A stretch of DNA of 64,000 bases from Acidobacteria bacterium UBA2994 (GCA_002346545.1 DEAA01000072.1:2773-66772); one strand, 5' to 3'. Shown: positions 34,705 to 43,466, numbered from the stretch's first letter. Notes: generated from the sequence alone by a model not told the origin. A program made the numbers and translations.

Positions 34705-34777
34705 CAGGCCGCGGAGGTCGACCGTTAGCCGGGCTACGGCGTTTGTACGGGGTACAATCTAGGACGAGGAAATGCAG

Positions 34778-35857
34778 ATGAGCAACGCGTTGAGACACAG
34801 TCTCGCGACACTGGCGGTAGCGGCGCTCTTCTCTGGGATTGCCGACGCCCAGGGGCTGAAATCGGGACGGCCGGGGGCCCAGGTATTTGAGCGGATCATC
34901 GTCAAGATCAACGGTGATCCGTTCACCCAGACGGACCTCGAAGATGCCCAAATCACCGAGCTGCGTACGCGCAACGTCATAGCCCAGACCGACGCCGAGC
35001 TTCGAGCGATCATCGCGGAGATTACCCCTGACGTTCTGGCCGAGGCGGTTGATACCGCTCTTATGGTGCAGCGCGGCCGCGACTACGGGTTTAGCCTTAG
35101 CGACGAGCAGTTCCAAGAGATCCTGACCGGCATCAAGGACGACAACGGGCTCAACGACGAACAGCTGGAGAGCGCCATTATTCAGGACCAGCAGATGACG
35201 ATGCTCGAGTTCCGCCAGGCGGTTGAGGACCAGATGATGGTCGGCCAGGTCCAGCAAATTGAAATTCTGAACAAAATCTCGATGACCGACACCGAGGCGC
35301 GCGTCTACTACGACGATAACCTCGATGAGTTTATGCAGCCGGCCACCGTGACGCTGCGCGAGATCCTCATCGCCGCGGCAGACGGGACCGGTGCGCTGGC
35401 CCAGGCCCAGGATCAGGCTGCGCTGACGCGAGCCGAGCAGGCCCGCGCCAGGGTGCTGGGTGGTGAAGATTTCGCCGATGTAGCGCGCGAGATGTCCGAT
35501 GCTGTGTCGAAGGACAACGGTGGGCTGCTGGGGCCGATCGTTAACTCGGATCTGAGCCAAGTGATCCTCGACCGGCTCGAGACGATGGAGGTCGGCGCCG
35601 TCGGCGAGATCGAACGGACCCCGGCCGGGTACCAGATTCTGCAGTTCGCCGACGAGACCGCCGCCGCTCCCCAGCCCTATGACGACGTTCGCAACAGCAT
35701 CATGGAGAACGTCTTCGACGAGCGCCGGCTCGAAGCGCTGGATCGATATCTGGGGACCTTGCGGGACGATGCCATCATCGAGTGGGTCGACGAGGACCTG
35801 CAGGGCATCTACGAAGCCCAGATCAGGTCGCGCGCTGCGGCCCGTCGGGGCGACTAG
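34778..35857 (+). CDS. SurA-like periplasmic peptidyl-prolyl isomerase/chaperone
   Basis: 359 residues. A signal peptide (NALRHSLATLAVAALFSGIADA) precedes a SurA N-terminal helical domain (FERIIVKINGDPFTQTDLEDAQ). A parvulin-type PpiC domain follows at about residues 185-300 (ATVTLREILI, ARARVLGGEDFADVAREMSDAVSKDNGGLLG, VGEIERTPAGYQILQ). Likely role: outer-membrane protein folding. I chose ATG 34778 over 34772 because GAGGA (34766-34770) is 7 nt upstream of it and too close to the earlier ATG. A -10-like TACAAT at 34753-34758 suggests a very short leader. The NusG-like gene starts 10 bp after the stop. Confidence 0.88.
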   Translation: MSNALRHSLATLAVAALFSGIADAQGLKSGRPGAQVFERIIVKINGDPFTQTDLEDAQITELRTRNVIAQTDAELRAIIAEITPDVLAEAVDTALMVQRGRDYGFSLSDEQFQEILTGIKDDNGLNDEQLESAIIQDQQMTMLEFRQAVEDQMMVGQVQQIEILNKISMTDTEARVYYDDNLDEFMQPATVTLREILIAAADGTGALAQAQDQAALTRAEQARARVLGGEDFADVAREMSDAVSKDNGGLLGPIVNSDLSQVILDRLETMEVGAVGEIERTPAGYQILQFADETAAAPQPYDDVRNSIMENVFDERRLEALDRYLGTLRDDAIIEWVDEDLQGIYEAQIRSRAAARRGD

Positions 35858-35867
35858 TCAGTTCGGC

Positions 35868-36413
35868 ATGGACACGGCGTCTCACGATGGGCCGGCAGGT
35901 CTGGCTGCCACCGAGGAGCGGACCGATGATCCGTGGTATGCCATCTGGACCCGCTCCCGCCACGAACAGGTGGTTCGCGATCAGCTGGAACGCAAGCAGG
36001 TTGAGGTATTCCTGCCCACCATCACCCGGTGGAGCCGCTGGAAGGACCGGCGCAAGAAGATCGCGTGGCCACTGTTCCCAGGCTACTGCTTCGCACGTTT
36101 CGACGCTGAGCATCGGCGTGGCATCCTCCGCTGCACGGGCGTGGTCAGCATCGTGTCCTTCGATGGTGAGCCGGCGGCGATCGCGGCCCACGAGATCAAC
36201 GGCATCCGGCGGCTGGTGGACACAGATCTGCTTTACGACCCTTGCCCGCTCATTCGTGAGGGGATGATGGTCGAAGTGGTGCACGGACCGCTGCGGGGGG
36301 TGGTGGGGCGGCTGGTACGAAAAGGCACGCATGCGCGCCTCGTGCTGTCGGTCGACCTGATCGGGCAGGCGGTATCGGTCGAGGTCGACGCTGCCGACGT
36401 TAAGGCTTACTAA
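35868..36413 (+). CDS. NusG-family transcription antitermination protein (UpxY/RfaH-like paralogue)
   Basis: 181 residues. The NGN domain is WYAIWTRSRHEQVVRDQLERKQVEVFLPTITRWSRWKDRRKKIAWPLFPGYCFARFD, a pattern typical of specialised NusG paralogues (UpxY, LoaP, RfaH) rather than housekeeping NusG. A KOW domain follows (LIREGMMVEVVHGPLRGVVGRLVRKG). It should travel with RNA polymerase and promote read-through of one or a few long operons, usually polysaccharide or secondary-metabolite clusters. The nearest candidate here is the Wzm/Wzt pair 5 kb away. Confidence 0.85.
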   Translation: MDTASHDGPAGLAATEERTDDPWYAIWTRSRHEQVVRDQLERKQVEVFLPTITRWSRWKDRRKKIAWPLFPGYCFARFDAEHRRGILRCTGVVSIVSFDGEPAAIAAHEINGIRRLVDTDLLYDPCPLIREGMMVEVVHGPLRGVVGRLVRKGTHARLVLSVDLIGQAVSVEVDAADVKAY

Positions 36414-36416
36414 GAG

Positions 36417-37544
36417 ATGACCAGGAAGGCTGCGCCGAAGATCGGGTCGATCACGCTCGATTCGCCGTTTGCTCTGGCGCCTATGGCGGGCATGACTGAC
36501 ACCGCGTTTCGCCGGTTGGTGAAGCGGCGGGGAGGCTGTGGGCTAGTGGTCACCGAAATGGTTAGCTCCGAGGGCCTGGTGCGCGGCATCGATCGCACCC
36601 TCGAGTATGCCGAGTTCACTGAGGAAGAGCGGCCGGTGTCGATCCAGATCTTCGGTGGCGACCCGGACAAGATGGCCCAGGCGGCGCAGATCGTGGAGAA
36701 GCTAGGCGCCGACATTGTCGACGTGAACATGGGCTGCCCGGTGCCCAAGATTGCCAAGCACCACGCGGGTTGTAGCTTGATGCGGACCCCCGAGCATGCC
36801 GCGGGCGTGGTGCGCGCCATGGCCGATGCGGTGAAGATTCCGGTCACGGTCAAGATGCGGGCGGGCTGGGACGATGACCACGTCAATGCGCCCCGTGTAG
36901 CCCGGCTGATGGAAGATGCCGGCGCCTCCGCGGTGGCCGTGCACGGACGTACCGCAGCGCAGTCGTATACAGGCCAGTCGGACTGGGGCCTGATTGATCG
37001 CGTGGCCCGTGATGTTGGGATTCCGGTCTTTGGGAGTGGCGACTGTGTCTCGCCCGAGGATCTGGTCGAGCGTTTCGACGAGACCGCCGTGGCCGGGGTC
37101 CTCGTGGGCCGCGGCGCGCTCCGCAACCCTTGGATCTTCGAGCAGGCCCAGCGCTTGGAGGCGGGAATGGGGACCGGTCCGGCTCCCGCCTACGATCGGG
37201 GCCGGTTCCTGCTGGTCTACATCGATCTCCTACTTCGCGAGGGAACCAACGAGGCGGAGGGCTTCCGCCACTCGGCCGTACGTGCCAGTTCTCGTGGACG
37301 CCGACCACGCACCGCTGTTACCCGCGAGCGCTGGGTAATCAACAAGCTGCGAGCCCTCGGTTCCTGGTACACCAAGGGTGTCCACAACGGGTCAAAGCTG
37401 CGGGTCGCGATCAACCAGGCCAGTTCGCTCGACGAACTCCGTACGATCATCCGCTACCACTTCGATCTGAGCGACGATGGCAGCGGGATGGCCACGATCG
37501 AGGAGGATGCTCCCGGCCGGACCGGTTCTGCGGTCCTGGTGTGA
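36417..37544 (+). CDS. dusB: tRNA-dihydrouridine synthase, DusB-like
   Basis: FMN-dependent reduction of uridines in the tRNA D-loop. 375 residues. APMAGMTDTAFRRL forms the flavin site. VDVNMGCPVPKI, with the catalytic Cys in MGCP, and VTVKMRAGWDD, VHGRTAAQSYTGQSDW and VFGSGDC follow. The C-terminal helical domain is disrupted relative to the usual form by an Arg/Ser/Ala-rich segment (about residues 285-305). It starts 3 bp after the NusG-like stop. The stop shares a base with the cupin start (TGATG), so the two are coupled. Confidence 0.92.
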   Translation: MTRKAAPKIGSITLDSPFALAPMAGMTDTAFRRLVKRRGGCGLVVTEMVSSEGLVRGIDRTLEYAEFTEEERPVSIQIFGGDPDKMAQAAQIVEKLGADIVDVNMGCPVPKIAKHHAGCSLMRTPEHAAGVVRAMADAVKIPVTVKMRAGWDDDHVNAPRVARLMEDAGASAVAVHGRTAAQSYTGQSDWGLIDRVARDVGIPVFGSGDCVSPEDLVERFDETAVAGVLVGRGALRNPWIFEQAQRLEAGMGTGPAPAYDRGRFLLVYIDLLLREGTNEAEGFRHSAVRASSRGRRPRTAVTRERWVINKLRALGSWYTKGVHNGSKLRVAINQASSLDELRTIIRYHFDLSDDGSGMATIEEDAPGRTGSAVLV

Positions 37545-37909
37545 TGCCTCGGTTGATTGAATGCCCTAGCGTGATCGAGGCCGCCGGCAATCTGCCGAAA
37601 CGGATCGAGGAGTACGCCGGGCGGGTCAACACCGGCCACGGAGAGGTCAGTGTGGCACGCATGGTGTCGCCCCCCGGCTGGGTTGAACCGGGTCAGCGGC
37701 CGGAGTTCGAGGAGATCACCGTGGTGACCCGGGGGATGCTCCGGGTCGAGTACGAACACGGCGCACTCGACGTGCGCGAGGGCCAGGCCGTCGTGGCGGT
37801 CCCGGGTGAGTGGATCCGATACAGTAGCCCGGAACCTGAAGGGGCGGAGTATGTCGCCGTCTGTCTCCCCGCGTTTTCGCCGGACACCGTCCATCGCGAC
37901 GCCGAGTAG
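37544..37909 (+). CDS. Small cupin-domain protein
   Basis: 121 residues with a single cupin fold: FEEITVVTRGMLRVEYEHGALDVREGQAVVAVPGEWIRYSSPEPEGAEYVAVCLPAFSPDTVHRD. The first cupin motif lacks the usual His pair (no HxH; Glu is present), so metal binding is doubtful, although an H near the C-terminus remains. Coupled to the dusB-like gene by a 1-bp overlap. Substrate unknown; similar small cupins bind sugars or act as sensors. Confidence 0.8.
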   Translation: MPRLIECPSVIEAAGNLPKRIEEYAGRVNTGHGEVSVARMVSPPGWVEPGQRPEFEEITVVTRGMLRVEYEHGALDVREGQAVVAVPGEWIRYSSPEPEGAEYVAVCLPAFSPDTVHRDAE

Positions 37910-38004
37910 CTGGGCGTGTACGGTCCTACCGCTCGCTGGTGCCCTGGACCCTCGTGCCGTATCATCCGTAGCCTGGAACGGGGCCGTTTTTCGGAGAGCG
38001 ACCG

Positions 38005-39807
38005 ATGAAGATCAATGGTTGGATCGCGGCGTGTGTGCTTTCGGTGGCGGCCGGCATTGGGGTCCTGGCTGCGGGGGCTGGATCGGAGGACTGGGTCAAC
38101 GACTTGTCTCCCATCACCGCCGCGGAGTGGGACTATGACAAGGCGGCGCATCTCATCGAGCGCGCCGGATTCGGCGCGACCCCAGACGAGATTGAACGCC
38201 TGGCAGCCATGAGCCCAAAGGCGGCGGTGGCCTGGTTGGTCGACTTCGAATCAGTCGACAACAGCCTGACCCCAGCTTTCGACCCTTCTCCGATCTGGGA
38301 TCCGGAGATGGATCCGTTCCCCAAGAGCCGCGCCGACGCGGTGCGAATCGCTCGCGAAAGCGGTTCTTCGATGGGCGTGGCGGTGCTCCCCGAGGGTGAA
38401 AGTCGTCGGCTGCAGCCGGTGGTCAACAAGTTTTTCTACGGGCTGCGCTCCAACGCCATCGAGACCCAGCGGCTGGCGATCTGGTTCGGCGAGCGGATGT
38501 TGACCACGCGCCGGCCGCTCGAGGAGAAGCTCACGCTGTTCTGGCATGGCCACTTCGCCACCGGCAACACGAAAGTGCGCGATACCCGCATGATGCATCA
38601 GCAGAACGAGATGCTGCGGGCGAATGCTGCCGGGAACTTTCGTGACTTGCTGCTCGGAATCCTCACCGATCCCGCCATGCTGGTCTATCTGGACAACGGC
38701 GAGAACCGCAAAGGGCACCCGAACGAGAACTTCGGACGCGAATTGCTCGAGCTGTTCACGATGGGCGTGGGCAACTACAGCGAGCAGGACATTCGGGAGG
38801 CGTCACGCGCGTTCACTGGCTGGACGAACGACGCGATCGAGTTTAAGTTCGATGCCGCTACCCACGACGATGGCGAGAAGACCTTTCTGGGTCGGACAGA
38901 CAACCTGAACGGCGAGGACATCATCGATATCGTCCTCGAGACCCCGGTCACGGCGGAGTTCATCTCGGCCAAGCTCTATCGCTATCTGGTGCGGGAAGAT
39001 CTGGACGACGTGATCCGCGAGGCGCTGGGGGACACGCTCCGGGAGGCGAACTACGAGCTACAGCCACTGCTCCGTCAGATCTTGCTATCCCGAGATTTCT
39101 ACAGCCCAGCGTCCAACGCTACCCAGGTCAAGAGTCCGGTGCAACTGGTCGTTTCTACCTACCGAAAACTGGGTCTCGAAAGACTGCCGACCATCCCGGA
39201 CTTCAACCGATTGACCGCCGGCTTGGGACAGACGCTGTTCAATCCGCCGAACGTCGCAGGCTGGGCTGGGGGCCGCACCTGGATCACGCCCGCGTTGCTG
39301 CTTGAGCGCGGCAACCTCTTCCGCAACGTGCTCTTCCCAGACACCGACGGATTCTGGGCGCCCGACCGGGCCACCCCGGGTATCTACGCGCAGGTGGAGC
39401 GTCGGCTCCAGCAGGGGCTGAACATCACCGCCGCGACCCAGCAGGGCGACGCGGAGTCGAGCATGATTGCTGACCGGGACGAGGACTACAACACACGCTA
39501 CGGCGGTTACATGGGCTACATCATGGCCTACGACCGGCTGAAGCTCGTGCCCCGGCACCCGGCCGACCTGGACCTTGCGGCTATGGTGACCGAGGCTGGT
39601 GCGACGACCGTCGAGTCGATCGTCGACTACTACCAGCGTCGTTTTCTTCGCGCGCCCCTGGCGCCAGCGGGCCGTCAGGTGCTGGTGGACCGGTTGCGCA
39701 GCGAGTTAGGTGCGGACCGGCTCCCTGCCCCGAGCCCGCAGGTCGAAGGTGCATTGCGGTCGTTGCTGTATTTGGTGCTGAGCACGCCTGAGTATCAAGT
39801 GGCGTAG
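38005..39807 (+). CDS. DUF1800 family secreted protein
   Basis: 600 residues with an N-terminal signal peptide (INGWIAACVLSVAAGIGVLAAGAG). Family features are AAHLIERAGFGATPDEIERLA near the start, LTLFWHGHFATGN, ENFGRELLELFTMGVGNYSEQDIREASRAFTGW in the middle, and FNPPNVAGWAGGRTWITP. The function of DUF1800 is not known; it is widely paired with DUF1501, as here (next gene 17 bp downstream). No catalytic assignment can be made from the sequence. Confidence 0.9.
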   Translation: MKINGWIAACVLSVAAGIGVLAAGAGSEDWVNDLSPITAAEWDYDKAAHLIERAGFGATPDEIERLAAMSPKAAVAWLVDFESVDNSLTPAFDPSPIWDPEMDPFPKSRADAVRIARESGSSMGVAVLPEGESRRLQPVVNKFFYGLRSNAIETQRLAIWFGERMLTTRRPLEEKLTLFWHGHFATGNTKVRDTRMMHQQNEMLRANAAGNFRDLLLGILTDPAMLVYLDNGENRKGHPNENFGRELLELFTMGVGNYSEQDIREASRAFTGWTNDAIEFKFDAATHDDGEKTFLGRTDNLNGEDIIDIVLETPVTAEFISAKLYRYLVREDLDDVIREALGDTLREANYELQPLLRQILLSRDFYSPASNATQVKSPVQLVVSTYRKLGLERLPTIPDFNRLTAGLGQTLFNPPNVAGWAGGRTWITPALLLERGNLFRNVLFPDTDGFWAPDRATPGIYAQVERRLQQGLNITAATQQGDAESSMIADRDEDYNTRYGGYMGYIMAYDRLKLVPRHPADLDLAAMVTEAGATTVESIVDYYQRRFLRAPLAPAGRQVLVDRLRSELGADRLPAPSPQVEGALRSLLYLVLSTPEYQVA

Positions 39808-39824
39808 CCGTCAAGGAGACTCTC

Positions 39825-41084
39825 ATGATCATCCGTCCTTCCGATTCGTGCGCCTGTTCCAGGCGCGAGTTTCTGCGACGCGGACTCTACGGGATTGGCG
39901 TCACTGCCGGTCTCCCGGTGCTGATGAGCCGTACCACAGAGGCACTGACGGCCCAGGCGCTGACCGGTAGCAGCATGGAGGCGCATCCCGAGCGGATCCT
40001 CGTGGTGGTTGAGCTGTCTGGTGGTAACGACGGGCTCAACACGGTCGTGCCGTATGGCAGCGACACCTACTATCGGGTGCGGCCAAATCTAGGTATCCGC
40101 GAGAACGAGGCGATCAAGATCGAGGACGGATACGGCCTACATCCCTCGATGGTCGGGTTCGAACGCCTGTACAAGGACGGCATGATGGGCGTGGTGCATG
40201 GCTGCGGCTACGACAATCCAAGCCTGTCCCACTTCTCGTCCATGGGCTTCTGGCATACCGGCGTCCCGAACGGCGGAGAGCCGCTGGGCTGGCTCGGCCG
40301 TGTGGCCGATGGCGTGTACGACCATGACGCGCAGGGCAACATGATCGTGAACATCGGCACCCGGCAGTCGCTGGCGGTGCGAGCCCGCCACCACCAGCCG
40401 TTGGTGTTTAACGACCCGCGTAGCTTCCGACGCGAGGGCTCGGACGGTGAGAAGTCGGCGCTGGACGACATGGCCGTGAACACGGGCAGTAATTCCACTC
40501 TCGACTTCCTTGCCGCCACCGCCAGCAACGCCGAGCAGAGTTCAGCCTTCGTGCGCGAGGCGTCGGCAGCCTACAGCACCCCGGTCGACTATGGGATCGG
40601 CGGGCTCTCGCCGCAGCTCCGGCGCGTGGCAGCGCTCATCGCGGCGGAGATGCCGACCCGTCTCTATTACGTCAGTTACGCCGGAAACTCGTTCGACACC
40701 CACGTCCACCAGGCGGATCCACATGCGCGTCTGCTGGCTTACACGGCCGATGCGATTCGGGGGTTCGTCGAGGATCTGCAGCGGCTCAATCGGGTGGACG
40801 ACGTAGCCATCATGATGTTCACCGAGTTCGGCCGGCGCGTTGAAGAGAACGCCAGCCTGGGTACGGACCACGGCACTGCCACGCCGATGTTTGTCATCGG
40901 GTCCGGCGTAGAGGGTGGCCTCCACGGTGCGCACCCCAGCCTCACCGATCTGGATGACGGCAACTTGAAGATGACGACTGACTTCCGGCGGGTCTACGCC
41001 AGCATGATCCAGCAGTGGCTGGGCTACAAGGACTCCGCGGCAATTCTGAAGGGTAACTACGAGCCGCTGCGTCTGTTCGCCTAG
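39825..41084 (+). CDS. DUF1501 family protein with a Tat signal
   Basis: 419 residues. A twin-arginine signal (SRREFLRRG at residues 12-20, followed by a hydrophobic stretch) predicts folded export. The body has an alkaline-phosphatase/sulfatase-like fold: VVVELSGGNDGLNTVVPY near the start, YDNPSLSHFSSMGFWHTG, MMFTEFGRRVEENASLGTDHGTATPMFVIG near the end. These residues suggest a metal site as in the superfamily. Forms an operon with DUF1800. Function unknown. Confidence 0.9.
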   Translation: MIIRPSDSCACSRREFLRRGLYGIGVTAGLPVLMSRTTEALTAQALTGSSMEAHPERILVVVELSGGNDGLNTVVPYGSDTYYRVRPNLGIRENEAIKIEDGYGLHPSMVGFERLYKDGMMGVVHGCGYDNPSLSHFSSMGFWHTGVPNGGEPLGWLGRVADGVYDHDAQGNMIVNIGTRQSLAVRARHHQPLVFNDPRSFRREGSDGEKSALDDMAVNTGSNSTLDFLAATASNAEQSSAFVREASAAYSTPVDYGIGGLSPQLRRVAALIAAEMPTRLYYVSYAGNSFDTHVHQADPHARLLAYTADAIRGFVEDLQRLNRVDDVAIMMFTEFGRRVEENASLGTDHGTATPMFVIGSGVEGGLHGAHPSLTDLDDGNLKMTTDFRRVYASMIQQWLGYKDSAAILKGNYEPLRLFA

Positions 41085-41098
41085 CGGCCTCCTCCGGT

Positions 41099-42484
41099 TT
41101 ATTGTGGCCGCAGCCGTTTCACCTTCTCTACGAGCGTGGTGCGCTTGAGTCCCAGGCGCTCGGCGGCCTGCTGTTTGTTCCCATCAGTCTCGGCGAGGGC
41201 CTGCTGGATGAACCTTCGCTCCAGGGCGGCGATGTGGCCCGGCAGGTCCACGCCTTCTTCCGGAATCTCGACGGGCTGCGGCTGACCCACGCTGGGGCCC
41301 TCTCTGATCTCTGGTGGGAGATCCGCGACGTCGAGCTGCGTCCGGTCCCGACCGAGGGCCAGGGCGCGTTCGACCACGTTCTCGAGCTGTCGGATGTTCC
41401 CCGGCCAGCTGAAGCCCATCAGCTGCCGCATCGCTTCCTGCGTGACCCGAACGTCCCGCCGCCCGCCGTCCTGACCGGTAAGCCGCTCGACGAAGTGCTG
41501 CACCAGCAGCGGAATGTCGTCCCGGCGTTCTCGGAGAGAGGGCAGCCGGACCGGAATGACGTTGAGCCGATAGAACAAATCCTCACGAAACTGCCCGTCG
41601 GTGACCATCTGCGCCAGATTCGCGTTGGTGGCGGCTATGACCCGGACATCGATGCGGATCGTGCGAGTGTCTCCGAGACGTTCCAGCTCCCGCTCCTGCA
41701 GTACTCGCAGGAGTTTGACCTGAAGACTGGGCGGCATGGTGCCGACTTCGTCCAGGAACACTGTGCCGCGGTCGGCCGCTTCCAGACGGCCCGCCCGATT
41801 GCTGACCGCCCCGGTATAGGCACCGCGAATATGTCCGAACAGTTCGGCTTCGAGCAACGTTTCTGGCAGGGCGCCGCAGTTGAGCGCGACGAAGCGGTGG
41901 GCCCGCCGGTCGCTGTTATGGTGAATAGCCCGTGCCGCGAGTTCTTTCCCGGTGCCGGTCTCCCCGGTAATGAGCACGGTGCTCGACGCGCCGGCTACTG
42001 TCTCTAGCAGTTCGAACAGCTCGCGCATCGGTGCGCTCTGGCCCACGAGTCCGTCAAAACGATAGCGCTCCTCGAGTTGTGAGCGGAGGTAGGCGTTCTC
42101 TGAGCGGAGCCGCCGTTGCTCGAGGGCCGATGACAGTACATGCAAAAGCTGATCGAATTGGAAGGGCTTGGTGATGAACTCCGCGGCGCCCCGCTTGATG
42201 GCGTCGACGGCGTCCTTGACTGTGCCGAAGCCGGTGACCACGATACACACGATTTCCGGATAGCGTTCAAGCGCCGCCTCAAGCACGGCGGTCCCGTCGA
42301 TGCCAGGGAGGCGCAGGTCGGTCAGCACCACATCGAACGCGAATTTGGCTAGCTGTTCGATGGCCACCTCGCCGCTTTCTGCCTCCACAACCAAATAGCC
42401 ATGTTCCGCTAGTCGTTCGGCGGTGGCCTGACGCAGCGGAGCTTCGTCCTCTACGATAAGCAGATGTGTTTCTCTGTCAGTCAT
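41099..42484 (-). CDS. Sigma-54-dependent response regulator (NtrC family)
   Basis: 461 residues. Receiver domain with phospho-acceptor D56 (VVLTDLRLPGIDG) and Lys in ITKPF. AAA+ domain with Walker A GETGTGKE (174-181), Walker B GTVFLDEVG, and the sigma-54 contact loop GAYTGA (221-226), a Phe-to-Tyr variant of GAFTGA. The C-terminal Fis-type HTH is FIQQALAETDGNKQQAAERLGLKRTTLVEKVKRL. No dedicated kinase is adjacent; the hybrid kinase at 44.3 kb and the lone H-box protein at 43 kb are candidates. A sigma-54 promoter lies 0.9 kb away upstream of the sigma-28-type gene, a plausible target. Confidence 0.93.
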   Translation of the reverse strand: MTDRETHLLIVEDEAPLRQATAERLAEHGYLVVEAESGEVAIEQLAKFAFDVVLTDLRLPGIDGTAVLEAALERYPEIVCIVVTGFGTVKDAVDAIKRGAAEFITKPFQFDQLLHVLSSALEQRRLRSENAYLRSQLEERYRFDGLVGQSAPMRELFELLETVAGASSTVLITGETGTGKELAARAIHHNSDRRAHRFVALNCGALPETLLEAELFGHIRGAYTGAVSNRAGRLEAADRGTVFLDEVGTMPPSLQVKLLRVLQERELERLGDTRTIRIDVRVIAATNANLAQMVTDGQFREDLFYRLNVIPVRLPSLRERRDDIPLLVQHFVERLTGQDGGRRDVRVTQEAMRQLMGFSWPGNIRQLENVVERALALGRDRTQLDVADLPPEIREGPSVGQPQPVEIPEEGVDLPGHIAALERRFIQQALAETDGNKQQAAERLGLKRTTLVEKVKRLRPQ

Positions 42485-42667
42485 TTACAAGAAACCGCCA
42501 ATACTTTGACACCGCTGGCTTGAGCCCGTCAAGGCGCGTACCTAACCCGATTCTTCGTAGGGACTAATGACGTGGAGACGCTGTGCCGATACCACCCTTT
42601 GAGCCTGCGGAGAGAAGTTGAGCGGGGCCACGGAAGATGCCGTGGAGCGGGGGATGAGACAGGCCGG

Positions 42668-42889
42668 ATGCGAGCGCTAGAGATGATAGTCGATAGGAAA
42701 ACGATCTCGATCATGAAAGCCTGCGACCTGGTTGGCGTTAGCCGCCGCACGATCTACAACTGGATCGCCAGCGGGAAGGTCGAATATGTCCGCACCGCCG
42801 GGGGCTCGGTCCGCATCTTTGTCGACACGCTGTGGCGTGAGCCGGACGGCGCGTCGGCACCGCTCACGTCGGCGCATACCGACCGCTAA
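42668..42889 (+). CDS. Small helix-turn-helix (excisionase/MerR-like) DNA-binding protein
   Basis: 73 residues from ATG 42668; ATG 42683 (MIVDRKTIS) is an alternative and a GTG further upstream is unlikely. The segment TISIMKACDLVGVSRRTIYNWIASGKVEYVRTAGGSVRIF is the winged HTH of the excisionase/BldC/MerR family, with the GGSVRIF wing. No phage or integrase gene is near, so it is more likely a regulator than a true excisionase. The leader contains the 6-bp hairpin CCACGG/CCGTGG (42628-42645). It lies divergent from the NtrC-type gene, in a 180-bp shared upstream region. Confidence 0.8.
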   Translation: MRALEMIVDRKTISIMKACDLVGVSRRTIYNWIASGKVEYVRTAGGSVRIFVDTLWREPDGASAPLTSAHTDR

Positions 42890-42964
42890 GCCGCACGCTA
42901 ACCGCGGATCGAGGTCATGCGCAGCCAGGTACCGTTTCCGCATTTGCGACCGGATCCTCTAGAG

Positions 42965-43162
42965 ATGGACCAGCCGCCCGACATTGGCGCCCTTTTTCAT
43001 CGGCTGAACAATCAGCTCGGCATCATCCTCGCCAACGCCGAGCTGCTTGAGGGCAAGCTGGCCGACAGCGTCAGTCGTGCCCGCGCTGAGCAGATCGTGT
43101 CCGGCGCGGTCGAGGCGATCAGCGCCGCTCGGCACATCCGCGAGCGCTGCCAGGACCGTTAG
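42965..43162 (+). CDS. Stand-alone histidine-kinase dimerisation/phospho-acceptor (H-box) domain protein
   Basis: 65 residues from ATG 42965; an upstream TTG/ATG start at 42917 would add 16 residues. The core ALFHRLNNQLGIILANAELLEGKL resembles the H-box helix of histidine kinases (compare VAHELNNPLATILTWAERL in the hybrid kinase at 44.3 kb), with candidate phospho-His 12. A second helix (RAEQIVSGAVEAISAARHIRER) completes a DHp-like hairpin. No ATPase, sensor or receiver domain is present, and the gene is too short for one. It could be a histidine phosphotransferase or a kinase inhibitor. Confidence 0.65.
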   Translation: MDQPPDIGALFHRLNNQLGIILANAELLEGKLADSVSRARAEQIVSGAVEAISAARHIRERCQDR

Positions 43163-43466
43163 TCAGCGGCTCCTCACCCCACCCTTTCGCCACCGGCCCT
43201 TTTTGTCAAAAAAATGGCGGTCTGCCTGGTTTAGATCGTCAATATATTGTCGTGCTGCAGTGGAGTTCTACCATGGCAGTTGGTGAACTGAAATAAGACT
43301 AACTAAATAAACACATGAAAATAAACAGCTTACGAAGCATGTCTTGGCAGAATTCCAGTTTGTGACCAGTCCGGGTTCAGGCTGGCACCACGCTTGCGAT
43401 AACGGGGGGTTCGCACCCACGGCGACGTCATTACGATGGCGCCGGAACTAACGCCGGAGGCATAGC
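43163..43466 (+). promoter_or_regulatory. AT-rich regulatory gap upstream of the sigma-28-type gene
   Basis: 304 bp without an ORF. The left half is notably AT-rich (about 43200-43350) and contains TTTTTG-T-CAAAAA at 43200-43212. The right end carries a sigma-54 promoter. Enhancer sites for an NtrC-type activator would be expected here 80-200 bp upstream of the promoter; I cannot name them from one copy. Confidence 0.55.
43383..43398 (+). promoter_or_regulatory. Sigma-54 (-24/-12) promoter
   Basis: TGGCAC (43383-43388), 5 bp, TTGCG (43394-43398). This matches the RpoN consensus TGGCAC-N5-TTGC at every core base. It is about 68 bp upstream of the sigma-28-type start and on the correct strand, so transcription would begin near 43410. 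Confidence 0.75.

Noticed and set aside
42668..42889. Reading the small HTH protein as a phage excisionase
   Set aside because: No integrase, attachment site or phage gene nearby; the neighbours are regulators, so a transcription factor is likelier.
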